A stretch of 29,780 nucleotides of DNA, taken from contig CAKUYF010000004.1 of the NCBI GenBank assembly GCA_934702115.1, forward strand, positions 1-29,780, in the 5' to 3' direction. How positions within the stretch are numbered: position 1 is the first letter of the stretch; each line of letters starts with the position of its first letter. The stretch is from an uncultured Eubacteriales bacterium. Lineage in GTDB: Bacteria; Bacillota; Clostridia; Oscillospirales; Acutalibacteraceae. A program made the translations under genes and the position numbers. The notes beneath the pieces were generated by a model. It was given only the letters and a program-made list of their open reading frames with translations. It was not told where the DNA came from and made no database searches. Below are positions 15,601-23,376 of this stretch, one piece after another.

Positions 15601-15622
15601 TGCATTATTTATATTTTAATTA

Positions 15623-15650
15623 TTGACAAATCCAAATAAATGTTTATAAT
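15623..15650 (+). promoter_or_regulatory. Promoter of the 179-aa gene
   Basis: A perfect consensus promoter: TTGACA (15623-15628), a 16-base spacer and TATAAT (15645-15650). Its -35 is only 22 bases from the -35 of the divergent kinase promoter. Confidence 0.8.
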
Positions 15651-15704
15651 TAACAATGTGTATTTTAGGATACCAAAAAATCATAAAATGAAAGAAGGAT
15701 TATT

Positions 15705-16244
15705 ATGGGTAACGAACAAAAATTGAATGAAGTAAACGAACTAAATAAACTCAAGCAATCCATTGCAGATTTCACAAACTGGATAGATGGTGCAAAAATA
15801 TTTGGGCTAGATATTAATTACAAAAGTCCACTTTCATATAGTCCACAAATATTATTAGCAGAAATATTTGAAGATTTATTTGAAGATTTATTCAAATCTA
15901 AATCCGCTAAAAGCTTATTCAGTGAAACTGAGACATGGTATAAAAATGTTATTAAAGAACTTAAAAAAATAGATGCATCCAATGGACAAGGTATAGCACA
16001 AATGATTAAGAACGACATGATGGAAAGCTTAAAGGATGTAACAGAACGACAAAAGCAAAAATTCCTAAAGATATTCAAAAATGGAAACAAAATAAAATTA
16101 CCCATTACCGCAACATTAAAAAGCTCTATTAAACAGTGCGAAAATGAGATGAAAGAATTAATAGATAAAATATCCAATATAGATCAAAATGATCCAGGCA
16201 TAAAAGCTATTCTTGAAAGACATAATAGACCTTGGGACAAGTAA
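15705..16244 (+). CDS. Helical protein of unknown function, divergent partner of the kinase-like gene
   Basis: I do not recognise this 179-aa protein. It has no signal peptide or transmembrane helix. Most of it should be helical, with charged, coiled-coil-like stretches at about 4-22, 75-125 and 140-165. A small internal repetition, EIFEDLFEDLFKS (about 53-65), is acidic and hydrophobic. The ATG has AGAAGGA (15693-15699) five bases upstream. It shares a 183-bp divergent promoter region with the kinase-like gene, so co-regulation, or a substrate or regulator relationship, is possible but only inferred. A terminator follows. Confidence 0.7.
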   Translation: MGNEQKLNEVNELNKLKQSIADFTNWIDGAKIFGLDINYKSPLSYSPQILLAEIFEDLFEDLFKSKSAKSLFSETETWYKNVIKELKKIDASNGQGIAQMIKNDMMESLKDVTERQKQKFLKIFKNGNKIKLPITATLKSSIKQCENEMKELIDKISNIDQNDPGIKAILERHNRPWDK

Positions 16245-16265
16245 AAAATAAAACGAAATAAGTTA

Positions 16266-16301
16266 TAGCCTCCTCTAAGCTTTTAGAGAAGGCTAATTTT
16301 T
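16266..16301. terminator. Terminator between the 179-aa gene and ftsZ
   Basis: TAGCCT (16266-16271) plus CTCTAA (16273-16278) pair with TTAGAG (16283-16288) plus AGGCTA (16290-16295), with one C-A mismatch and a GCTT loop. ATTTTTA follows on the plus strand. It lies between convergent genes and may also slow transcription coming from ftsZ on the minus strand. Confidence 0.8.
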
Positions 16302-16316
16302 ACCCCATATAATAAA

Positions 16317-17435
16317 TTACTTACCTTTAAACAATGACATTATATCATAAAAATTATCTTTGTCTTCCTTCGGAGGAGCCGGTGGAGGATTATATGAAAA
16401 CCCTCTTGTATCACCAAAATCTTTTTCTTTCGGAGGGGCTTTAGGTTTTTCCACCTGAGGAACGGAAAAATAAGACCCACGAGTTTCAAATCCAGTAGCA
16501 ATTACTGTTACACTTATTTCATCGTCCATGTTTTCATCAAATGCTGCACCCCAAATAATATTTGCATTTTCATCTGCTTGCTGAGCTATTAAAGAAGATG
16601 CAGTCTCGATTTCATCAAGACCTATATCGGGAGATGCAGTAACATTAATTATAACTCCCTTGGCACCATTTATAGCTGTTTCCAAAAGCGGACTGGATAT
16701 AGCCATATTAGCTGCAATTTCAGCTTTATCTTTTCCTGATGCATGACCAACGCCCATATGAGCATATCCTGCATCTTTCATAGTTGCAGTAACGTCAGCA
16801 AAATCAAGGTTTACTAATCCCGGTAAAACTATAAGGTCTGATATACTTTGAACACCCTGTCTTAATACATCATCGGCTACTATAAATGCATTCATCAAAG
16901 TTATCCTTTGTTGACTTGCCAATTTAAGCCTTTCATTAGGTATAACTACTAATGAATCAACCTGTTCTCTAAGCTCTGCAATACCACTTTCTGCTTGAGC
17001 CATTCTTTTTTGACCTTCAAAAGAGAATGGTTTAGTTACTATTCCTACAGTAAGTATGCCCATTTCCCTTGCGACTTGTGCAACTACAGGAGCAGCACCT
17101 GTACCAGTTCCTCCGCCCATTCCAGCAGTAATAAATACCATATCTGCTCCTTTAAGCGCAGCTACCAATTCATCTCTGCTTTCTTCAGCGGCCCTTTGAC
17201 CTATCTCTGGCTTAGATCCAGCTCCTTTACCTTTGGTTATTTTTTCTCCTATCTGAATTTTATGGGTAGCTTTAGAACGCAAAAGAGCTTGCCTATCCGT
17301 ATTAACACAGATAAACTCTACACATTTAACTCCTGAATCAATCATTCGGTTAACTGCATTTCCTCCGCCTCCACCTACTCCTATTACTTTTATCTTAACA
17401 ATCTCTTCATCATTATTATCAAATTCAAATCCCAT
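16317..17435 (-). CDS. ftsZ: Cell division GTPase FtsZ
   Basis: A 372-aa FtsZ, the tubulin homologue that forms the division ring. Visible are the N-terminal nucleotide loop GVGGGGGNAVNRM (19-31), the tubulin signature GGGTGTG (107-113), and NLDFADV of the synergy (T7) region. A short Pro-rich linker precedes the C-terminal peptide DNFYDIMSLFKGK, which differs from the common DIPxFLR form that binds FtsA. The ATG has TGGAGGA eight bases upstream. It is monocistronic with its own promoter; no ftsA or murein genes adjoin it. Confidence 0.97.
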   Translation of the reverse strand: MGFEFDNNDEEIVKIKVIGVGGGGGNAVNRMIDSGVKCVEFICVNTDRQALLRSKATHKIQIGEKITKGKGAGSKPEIGQRAAEESRDELVAALKGADMVFITAGMGGGTGTGAAPVVAQVAREMGILTVGIVTKPFSFEGQKRMAQAESGIAELREQVDSLVVIPNERLKLASQQRITLMNAFIVADDVLRQGVQSISDLIVLPGLVNLDFADVTATMKDAGYAHMGVGHASGKDKAEIAANMAISSPLLETAINGAKGVIINVTASPDIGLDEIETASSLIAQQADENANIIWGAAFDENMDDEISVTVIATGFETRGSYFSVPQVEKPKAPPKEKDFGDTRGFSYNPPPAPPKEDKDNFYDIMSLFKGK

Positions 17436-17479
17436 TGTTCGAATCCTCCATTTGCTATAATCTATAGAACTAATGCTAA

Positions 17480-17507
17480 ATTATATCAATTCAAATTAAT
17501 ATGTAAA
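17480..17507 (-). promoter_or_regulatory. ftsZ promoter
   Basis: TTTACA (17502-17507 on the minus strand), a 16-base spacer and TATAAT (17480-17485). The leader would be about 38 bases. Confidence 0.6.
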
Positions 17508-17733
17508 AAATTTATTACATTTATAACTTTAGGTAAAGTATAACATATATTATAAAATTTTTCAACAAAACTCCTCATTTTAAAAATTTATCATCAAGTT
17601 GGATAGTTTAGTACTCCATTTTGAAAACTTTATATAAAACTCAAATATCTATCAAAATACTATACCAATTTTATAAAAAAACCATTAAATTAATAAGATA
17701 AGTAACAAATTATGGAATTTTACAATATTATTA

Positions 17734-17762
17734 TTGACAGCATAAGATTTTTAAAATATAAT
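17734..17762 (+). promoter_or_regulatory. Promoter of the exported-protein gene
   Basis: TTGACA (17734-17739), a 17-base spacer and TATAAT (17757-17762): both hexamers and the spacing match the consensus exactly. The transcript would carry about 120 untranslated bases. Confidence 0.75.
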
Positions 17763-17892
17763 TATTTGGGAGCTGTTTGAAATTTTTGATAGCTTGGTTA
17801 AAAATTACATAAGAAAAAGTTCAACTTTTCAAGTTTATTTGTATAGTTAAATTTATAAAATAAAAAATTCTAATCATAGGAGATCTCGACAC

Positions 17893-18714
17893 ATGCAAAA
17901 AAAACATACCACTTTCCTTAATAGTATAATTGTTAAATTTCACAAAAGCAATTTTAACAAAAAATCAAAAACTAGAATTTCCAAATATGTAACTTCTACT
18001 TTAGCTGTGTTAACTTTAACCAATTTTGGAAATATTCATATTCAAGCCGTACCACCTAAAGTAGTTCCTCATACTGCCTCTTCCACAAACAATAAATCAA
18101 ATCAAAAAAAGTCCTACGGTTCATTAATTTATTACAATCTTCAATCGGAACTGGACAATAAAAACAGTAGACAATTTAGAGCACAACTAATAAAACAGAA
18201 TCAATATAAACATGACGTGTTTAAAAATAAACTTGAAGATTATATGACAAAGAGTATTTCTACACTGATTAAAAATCTATACACTTTGGAATTGAGTGAT
18301 TATACCAGAGAAAATTGTATTAGACATAACTATAAAAAATACTTCGAAATTCAAAAAAAGTTATGCAGATTATTTAATGAGTCCGAATTAGAAGGTTTTT
18401 TGCCCATGCAGCATTCAATGGAATTTAACAAAGATAAAAGTATTACGGTATCAGATGATGGTTTTGCAACAATTCATGAAATAAATTGTTTATCTATACA
18501 GTTTCCTGCTTATTTGTTTTCCAGTGGAACAATTTTGCCTTTAGGGGAAAAAGTATTTGCTAGGTTAAAACCGAAACGTACTCAAACTATTCAATATCCT
18601 TACGTTCCTTCTGATTCCGAAAGAAAAATGTGGAAGAATTTTTGCCCTGCCTGCAAAAATCTTAATGGTACTCAATTATATGAGTATATAGCTAACCAGT
18701 ATTATGCAGAGTAA
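17893..18714 (+). CDS. Putative exported protein of unknown function
   Basis: An unrecognised 273-aa protein. Residues 1-52 look like a long signal peptide: a basic n-region of about 30 residues (many Lys/Arg), a hydrophobic stretch YVTSTLAVLTLTNF (about 32-45), and a plausible cleavage site after IQA (about 50-52). The mature part starts with a Pro/Ser/Thr/Asn-rich linker, then a charged helical segment (about 75-160), then a mixed region ending with a CPAC pair (about 254-257). No anchor, sortase motif or catalytic motif is seen. The ATG has AGGAGA nine bases upstream. It is transcribed alone from a consensus promoter, divergent from ftsZ. Confidence 0.65.
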   Translation: MQKKHTTFLNSIIVKFHKSNFNKKSKTRISKYVTSTLAVLTLTNFGNIHIQAVPPKVVPHTASSTNNKSNQKKSYGSLIYYNLQSELDNKNSRQFRAQLIKQNQYKHDVFKNKLEDYMTKSISTLIKNLYTLELSDYTRENCIRHNYKKYFEIQKKLCRLFNESELEGFLPMQHSMEFNKDKSITVSDDGFATIHEINCLSIQFPAYLFSSGTILPLGEKVFARLKPKRTQTIQYPYVPSDSERKMWKNFCPACKNLNGTQLYEYIANQYYAE

Positions 18715-18785
18715 AATTATTTAATAATAGATTTAAATACAAGTTTATTTTAAAAACAAATTATTCAAAATAATTTTTATGGTAT

Positions 18786-18821
18786 GTACAAGTTCAAGTT
18801 TGTATTTTTTTGGACTTGTAC
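18786..18821. promoter_or_regulatory. Inverted repeat over the gpsA promoter spacer
   Basis: GTACAAGTTCA (18786-18796) and TGGACTTGTAC (18811-18821) are inverted copies with one mismatch, separated by 14 bases. The right arm directly abuts the gpsA -10 box. It could be a repressor operator, or a terminator for the upstream gene, although the T-run after it is poor. Confidence 0.5.
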
Positions 18822-18827
18822 TATAAT
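18800..18827 (+). promoter_or_regulatory. gpsA promoter
   Basis: TTGTAT (18800-18805), a 16-base spacer and TATAAT (18822-18827). The spacer is occupied by the right arm of an inverted repeat. The leader would be only about 25 bases. Confidence 0.6.
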
Positions 18828-18858
18828 TATTTTGTATCAAATTATTTAGGAGAAATGT

Positions 18859-19827
18859 ATGAATATATCTGTATTAGGTTGTGGACGTTGGGGATCCTTT
18901 ATTGCTTGGTATCTTAACAAAATTGGTCATAATGTAACTTTATGGGGCAGAGAGTCGTCTGATAAGCTTAAAGAACTATCATTTTTAAGAAAAAATAGTT
19001 TTTTGGAGATAAATAAAGATATATTAGTTACTTCCAACTTAGCAGTAGCTTTAGAATCCTCATCGACGATAGTAATTTCAATAAGTGCCCAATCTTTAAG
19101 AACTTTTCTTGAAAACCTAAACTTGCAATTTCAAAAGGAAATAAAAAATAAAACTTTTATTCTATGTATGAAAGGCATTGAAGAAAATACCGGTAAAAGA
19201 CTTTCACAAATCGTTAAAGAATGTTTAGGTGAAAGCACCAATGTAGCAGTGTGGATCGGACCCGGCCATGTTCAAGATTTCGTAAGGGGTATTCCAAATT
19301 GTATGGTAATAGATTCCGAAAACAAAACTTTAAAAATGGATCTTGTAAATAGTCTATCCAGTAATCTTATACGTTTTTACTTTGGAACGGATTTAATAGG
19401 AAATGAAATAGGGGCAGCAGCCAAAAATGTTATGGGTATTGCAGCAGGTGTCCTAGACGGAATGCATTTAAGCTCTCTAAAGGGGGCACTTATGTCAAGA
19501 GGCACGAGAGAAGTATCCCGATTAATAAAAGCTTTGGGAGGAAACGAGCTGTCCGCTTACGGACTTGCCCATCTTGGAGATTATGAAGCCACACTTTTTT
19601 CTCCCTATAGTAACAACCGTTTATTTGGAGAATCATTAGTAACTAATTCACCTTACACTAAACTTGCAGAGGGAGTCGCCACTTCCAAGGCTCTTTTAAC
19701 ATTAGGTAAAAAATTTTCAGTAGATCTTCCTATTTCCCAAGCAGTAAATGATATTATAACAAAGAAAACAGATCCCGAAACTTGTATATCCAATCTGTTC
19801 TTGAGAAGTTTGAAACCTGAATTTTAA
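18859..19827 (+). CDS. gpsA: Glycerol-3-phosphate dehydrogenase (NAD(P)+)
   Basis: A 322-aa cytosolic enzyme that reduces dihydroxyacetone phosphate to sn-glycerol 3-phosphate, the backbone for membrane phospholipids. Visible are the Rossmann motif GCGRWG (7-12), MKG (104-106), and the catalytic lysine block AAAKNVMGIAAG with K189. The C-terminal GLAHLGDYEATLFSPYSNNR (235-254) is a variant of the usual GLAGLGDL...TCxSxxSRN block, and GPGHVQD replaces the usual GPSxAxE. It is therefore a divergent member. The ATG has AGGAGA five bases upstream. Its stop overlaps that of the convergent acetyltransferase gene. Confidence 0.88.
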   Translation: MNISVLGCGRWGSFIAWYLNKIGHNVTLWGRESSDKLKELSFLRKNSFLEINKDILVTSNLAVALESSSTIVISISAQSLRTFLENLNLQFQKEIKNKTFILCMKGIEENTGKRLSQIVKECLGESTNVAVWIGPGHVQDFVRGIPNCMVIDSENKTLKMDLVNSLSSNLIRFYFGTDLIGNEIGAAAKNVMGIAAGVLDGMHLSSLKGALMSRGTREVSRLIKALGGNELSAYGLAHLGDYEATLFSPYSNNRLFGESLVTNSPYTKLAEGVATSKALLTLGKKFSVDLPISQAVNDIITKKTDPETCISNLFLRSLKPEF

Positions 19828-20327
19828 TGTATTAAGTATATTTTATCATAAATACATTTCTTTATTTCTTCGAATTCTGTTTCAGTCAGAACTTTAGGAT
19901 AACTCATTAAATACATTCTTATAGGTTCACTATTTTTTCTTAATGGCATTTGATAATACTTAAAGTCATTTTTAATAAATCCAATTCTTTCATAAAAACT
20001 TATCCTTCTAAGGCTTAATTCGTCCTTTGGGAGTTCTACCTCCAAAATAATAGGAGACTGAGAAGTACTTATAAATTCTTTAAGCATGATACTTCCTATT
20101 CCTTTGCTTCTTTCAGATGATCTTACAGCAAAATGTTCTATAAAACTAAATTCAGACATTTTCCAAGAACAAATAAAACCAATTAACTCATTTTTTTCAT
20201 TCTGTTTAGTGGTAATGTAATAATTAGAACTTTTTAATAATTTTTTTTGCTCTTCGTAACTTCTATACTCTTCTTTAGGAAAAGAAGCCTCCATAATATT
20301 AAATATTTCATCGAACTCTCTATACAT
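19824..20327 (-). CDS. GNAT-family N-acetyltransferase
   Basis: A 167-aa protein with a GNAT fold at about 1-130. Motif A is seen in FAVRSSERSKGIGSIML, with the acetyl-CoA pyrophosphate loop RSKGIG (73-78), followed by a beta strand (IILEVELP) and SFYERIGF, the motif B region. It would transfer an acetyl group from acetyl-CoA to an amine; the substrate cannot be told. A C-terminal extension of about 35 residues follows. The start ATG has TTGGAGG upstream. It is convergent with gpsA, and the two TAA/TTA stops overlap. Confidence 0.85.
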   Translation of the reverse strand: MYREFDEIFNIMEASFPKEEYRSYEEQKKLLKSSNYYITTKQNEKNELIGFICSWKMSEFSFIEHFAVRSSERSKGIGSIMLKEFISTSQSPIILEVELPKDELSLRRISFYERIGFIKNDFKYYQMPLRKNSEPIRMYLMSYPKVLTETEFEEIKKCIYDKIYLIH

Positions 20328-20369
20328 GATGTAATTCCTCCAATCAATTCTAAAAATTTCTTAAATATA

Positions 20370-20399
20370 ATTATATCAAAATTATAAAAAATAAGTTAA
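20370..20399 (-). promoter_or_regulatory. Probable promoter of the acetyltransferase gene
   Basis: TTAACT (20394-20399 on the minus strand), an 18-base spacer and TATAAT (20370-20375). The surrounding AT-richness makes the -35 uncertain. I found no confident promoter for secA in the rest of the 293-bp divergent gap (20328-20620). Confidence 0.45.
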
Positions 20400-20620
20400 T
20401 TTTTATATATTATCAAAAAAGTAGTGCATTATTTCTTGAATTATGTTAAAATTGTATCATGAATCTTAAACAAATTTTATTTGCATAAGTAAGATTTAAG
20501 AAATTAATCTGGATTTTATTTTCAAATTGAACTAGAATTATTAACACAAGCAACTGCAAAATTTTCACTAAAAACTTTAAAATGAAATCAATAAAGTAAA
20601 TATGAAGAGGTGCATGAAAA

Positions 20621-23236
20621 ATGAGTTTTTTGAAACTAATGTTTGGAAATTACAGTAAAAGAGAGCTTAAACGTATACGTCCAATTTGTGATGAAGTACT
20701 TGCACTTGAAAAAAAGTACCTTAATATGACTGACGAAGAGCTTTCTTCTCAAACTATGGTACTCAAGGAAAGATTAAAAAACGGAGAAACACTAGACGAT
20801 ATTCTCCCCGATGCTTTTGCAGTGTGCCGAGAAGCGGCAGATAGAGTGCTAGGAATGCGTCACTTCCCTGTTCAAATAATTGGAGGAATTGTCCTTCATC
20901 AAGGAAGAATAAGTGAAATGATGACAGGTGAAGGTAAAACTTTAGTGGAAACATTACCTGCATATTTAAATGCACTTACGGAAAAAGGTGTACACATCGT
21001 AACTGTAAATGATTATCTTGCTAAGCGTGACTCTGAATTAATGGGAAAAGTATATAGATTTTTAGGATTGGAAGTTGGTTTGATAGCTTCAAACATGGAA
21101 AATTCTAAAAGAAGGAAAGCATATCAGGCAGATATAACTTACGGTACTAATAATGAATTCGGATTCGATTACTTGCGTGATAACATGGTAACCAATAAAA
21201 GAATGAAAGTCCAAAGAGGACATAATTTCGCAGTAGTAGACGAAGTAGATTCTATTTTAATAGATGAAGCCAGAACACCTTTAATCATTTCCGGTGAAGG
21301 AGATAAGTCAACCGAGCTTTATACTATTGCTAATGAGTTCGTAAAAACTTTGACAATGCTTAAAGTGGCAGAAATAGATACTAAAGAAGATAATGAAGAA
21401 CTTTTTAAGGATCATGATTATGTAGTCGATGAAAAATCTAAAACTGCCACCCTTACTCAAGCCGGAGTTGCAAAAGCAGAAAAATATTTTAATATAGAAA
21501 ATCTTACCGACCCGGAACATATAACACTTCAACATCATATCAATCAAGCACTTAAAGCCCATGGAGTAATGCAAAGAGATATAGATTATGTAGTAAGAGA
21601 TGGAGAAGTATTAATAGTAGATGAGTTCACCGGAAGAATAATGTATGGAAGAAGATATAATGACGGCTTACATCAAGCAATCGAAGCTAAAGAAGGAGTA
21701 AAAATAGAGAAAGAGTCTAAAACTTTAGCTTCAATTACCTTCCAAAATTACTTCAGACTTTACAGTAAGCTTTCTGGAATGACCGGCACCGCCGCTACAG
21801 AAGAAGAAGAATTTCGTGAAATATATAAACTTGATATAGTTGAAATTCCAACAAATAAACCAAAAATTCGTATTGATCTCCCAGACATTGTATATGCAAC
21901 TCAAAAAGCTAAATTTAAAGCAATAGTGGAAGATATAATAGAAAGTAACAAAAAAGGACAGCCTGTACTCGTCGGTACGGTTTCTATAGAAAAATCAGAA
22001 CTTTTAAGCGTAATGCTTGAACAAAAAGAAATTAAGCATGCTGTTTTAAATGCTAAATATCATGAAAAGGAAGCCGAGATCATCGCTCAAGCAGGTAAAA
22101 AAGGCGCTGTTACAATAGCTACTAACATGGCGGGACGCGGTACAGACATAGCTCTGGGAGGAAATGCAGAATATATGGCTAAGTCCAAAATGAAAGAGCT
22201 GGGATATACAGACGCATTGCTCGCTGAGGTAGATAGCTTCTCTGAAACCGAAGATCCTAAAATTTTAGAAGCACGCGAAAAATATAAAAAATTATATGCT
22301 GAATTTAAAGAATCTTTAAAAGGTGCAGCAGAAGAGGTAAGAAACCTTGGAGGGCTATACGTAATCGGTACGGAAAGACACGAAACCAGAAGAATTGATA
22401 ATCAGCTGAGAGGCCGTGCAGGAAGACAAGGAGATCCAGGAAAAACTAGATTCTTCTTATCTCTCGAAGATGATCTTATGAGACTGTTTGGTGGCGAAAG
22501 GATTCAACGCATAATGAATATGCTTAATTTAGATGAGGACACTCCTTTGGAAGCTAAAATGCTTACAAAGTCTATAGAATCTGCTCAACGTAAAATAGAA
22601 GGAAGAAACTTTGCAATACGTAAGAATGTACTTCAATACGATGATGTTTTGAGCCGTCAACGTGAGATAATTTACTCTCAAAGAGATCAAGTTCTTGATG
22701 GAGAGAATTTACATGATCAAATAATCAGTATGATAGAAGAAAGCGTCGCTAAAGTAGTAAGCCGCTATATATCAGATAGTAATCCTAAAGAAAATTGGAA
22801 CATAGAAGGATTAAAAGGCTACTATATGGACTGGGTATTATCTCCCGAAGATTTTGTCTTTGATTCTGAAAATCCAATTAACATGACAGCTCAAGAAATA
22901 ACTGAATTTATAATTAATAAATGTAAAGAAATTCACTCCAAACACGAAGAAATATTTGGCAGTGAAATGACAAGAGAAATAGAAAGACATATTTTATTAA
23001 GTAACGTTGATGAACAATGGATGGATCATATAGACGCTATGGAAGAACTTAAACAAGGAATAAATTTGCGTTCATACGGTCAGAAAGATCCTGTAGTGGA
23101 ATATCGTGTAGAAGGATTTGAAATGTTTAACGCTATGGTAGAAACTATAAGAGAAAATACTGTAAAAATGTTAATTTCATTCAGAGTAGGTTCAAACGAC
23201 AGACAATCTAACTTATTGATGTTCCCGGGATTCTAA
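20621..23236 (+). CDS. secA: Preprotein translocase ATPase SecA, without C-terminal zinc motif
   Basis: An 871-aa SecA, the motor that drives unfolded preproteins through SecYEG. Visible are Walker A MTGEGKT (101-107), TVNDYLAKRD, DEVDSILIDEARTP (207-220), the preprotein-crosslinking domain after it, AGRGTDIALG, and the second-motor GTERHETRRIDNQLRGRAGR. The scaffold and wing domains continue to about residue 855. The protein then stops at SNDRQSNLLMFPGF, lacking the CxCxSGxxxxxCH zinc motif found at the C-terminus of most SecA proteins. The ATG follows a GAGGTG site. It is monocistronic and ends in a strong terminator. Confidence 0.97.
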   Translation: MSFLKLMFGNYSKRELKRIRPICDEVLALEKKYLNMTDEELSSQTMVLKERLKNGETLDDILPDAFAVCREAADRVLGMRHFPVQIIGGIVLHQGRISEMMTGEGKTLVETLPAYLNALTEKGVHIVTVNDYLAKRDSELMGKVYRFLGLEVGLIASNMENSKRRKAYQADITYGTNNEFGFDYLRDNMVTNKRMKVQRGHNFAVVDEVDSILIDEARTPLIISGEGDKSTELYTIANEFVKTLTMLKVAEIDTKEDNEELFKDHDYVVDEKSKTATLTQAGVAKAEKYFNIENLTDPEHITLQHHINQALKAHGVMQRDIDYVVRDGEVLIVDEFTGRIMYGRRYNDGLHQAIEAKEGVKIEKESKTLASITFQNYFRLYSKLSGMTGTAATEEEEFREIYKLDIVEIPTNKPKIRIDLPDIVYATQKAKFKAIVEDIIESNKKGQPVLVGTVSIEKSELLSVMLEQKEIKHAVLNAKYHEKEAEIIAQAGKKGAVTIATNMAGRGTDIALGGNAEYMAKSKMKELGYTDALLAEVDSFSETEDPKILEAREKYKKLYAEFKESLKGAAEEVRNLGGLYVIGTERHETRRIDNQLRGRAGRQGDPGKTRFFLSLEDDLMRLFGGERIQRIMNMLNLDEDTPLEAKMLTKSIESAQRKIEGRNFAIRKNVLQYDDVLSRQREIIYSQRDQVLDGENLHDQIISMIEESVAKVVSRYISDSNPKENWNIEGLKGYYMDWVLSPEDFVFDSENPINMTAQEITEFIINKCKEIHSKHEEIFGSEMTREIERHILLSNVDEQWMDHIDAMEELKQGINLRSYGQKDPVVEYRVEGFEMFNAMVETIRENTVKMLISFRVGSNDRQSNLLMFPGF

Positions 23237-23278
23237 ATTAGAATCAGAGACTTGTTAACTCAATTATACTTTTAACTT

Positions 23279-23305
23279 AATCACGCGAAAATCGCGTGAT
23301 TTTTT
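23279..23305 (+). terminator. secA terminator
   Basis: A perfect ten-pair stem AATCACGCGA / TCGCGTGATT (23279-23288 and 23292-23301) with an AAA loop and a run of T. It lies about 40 bases after the secA stop. Confidence 0.93.
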
Positions 23306-23323
23306 ATATTACGTAAAATAAAC

Positions 23324-23349
23324 CCACGTACTAAACACGTGGATTTTTT
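23324..23349. terminator. Second terminator, probably shared by secA and the ABC operon
   Basis: CCACGT (23324-23329) pairs with ACGTGG (23337-23342) around a seven-base loop, followed on the plus strand by ATTTTTT. On the minus strand GTTTATTTT follows, so it can also end transcription of the ABC transporter genes that stop at 23377. Confidence 0.75.
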
Positions 23350-23376
23350 AAATTTTATAGTCGTAATAATTTAATA

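Larger units (their letters stand above)
17436..17892. other. Divergent ftsZ / exported-protein intergenic region
   Basis: A 457-bp AT-rich region without a gene. It contains the ftsZ promoter on the minus strand (17480-17507), about 225 bases of featureless sequence, and the plus-strand consensus promoter at 17734-17762 with a leader of roughly 120 bases. I see no tRNA, repeat array or further coding region. Confidence 0.65.

Noticed and set aside
18758..18778. A hairpin after the exported-protein gene, considered as its terminator
   Set aside because: The 8-pair stem is entirely A/T with only a short T-run, too weak to call in such AT-rich sequence.
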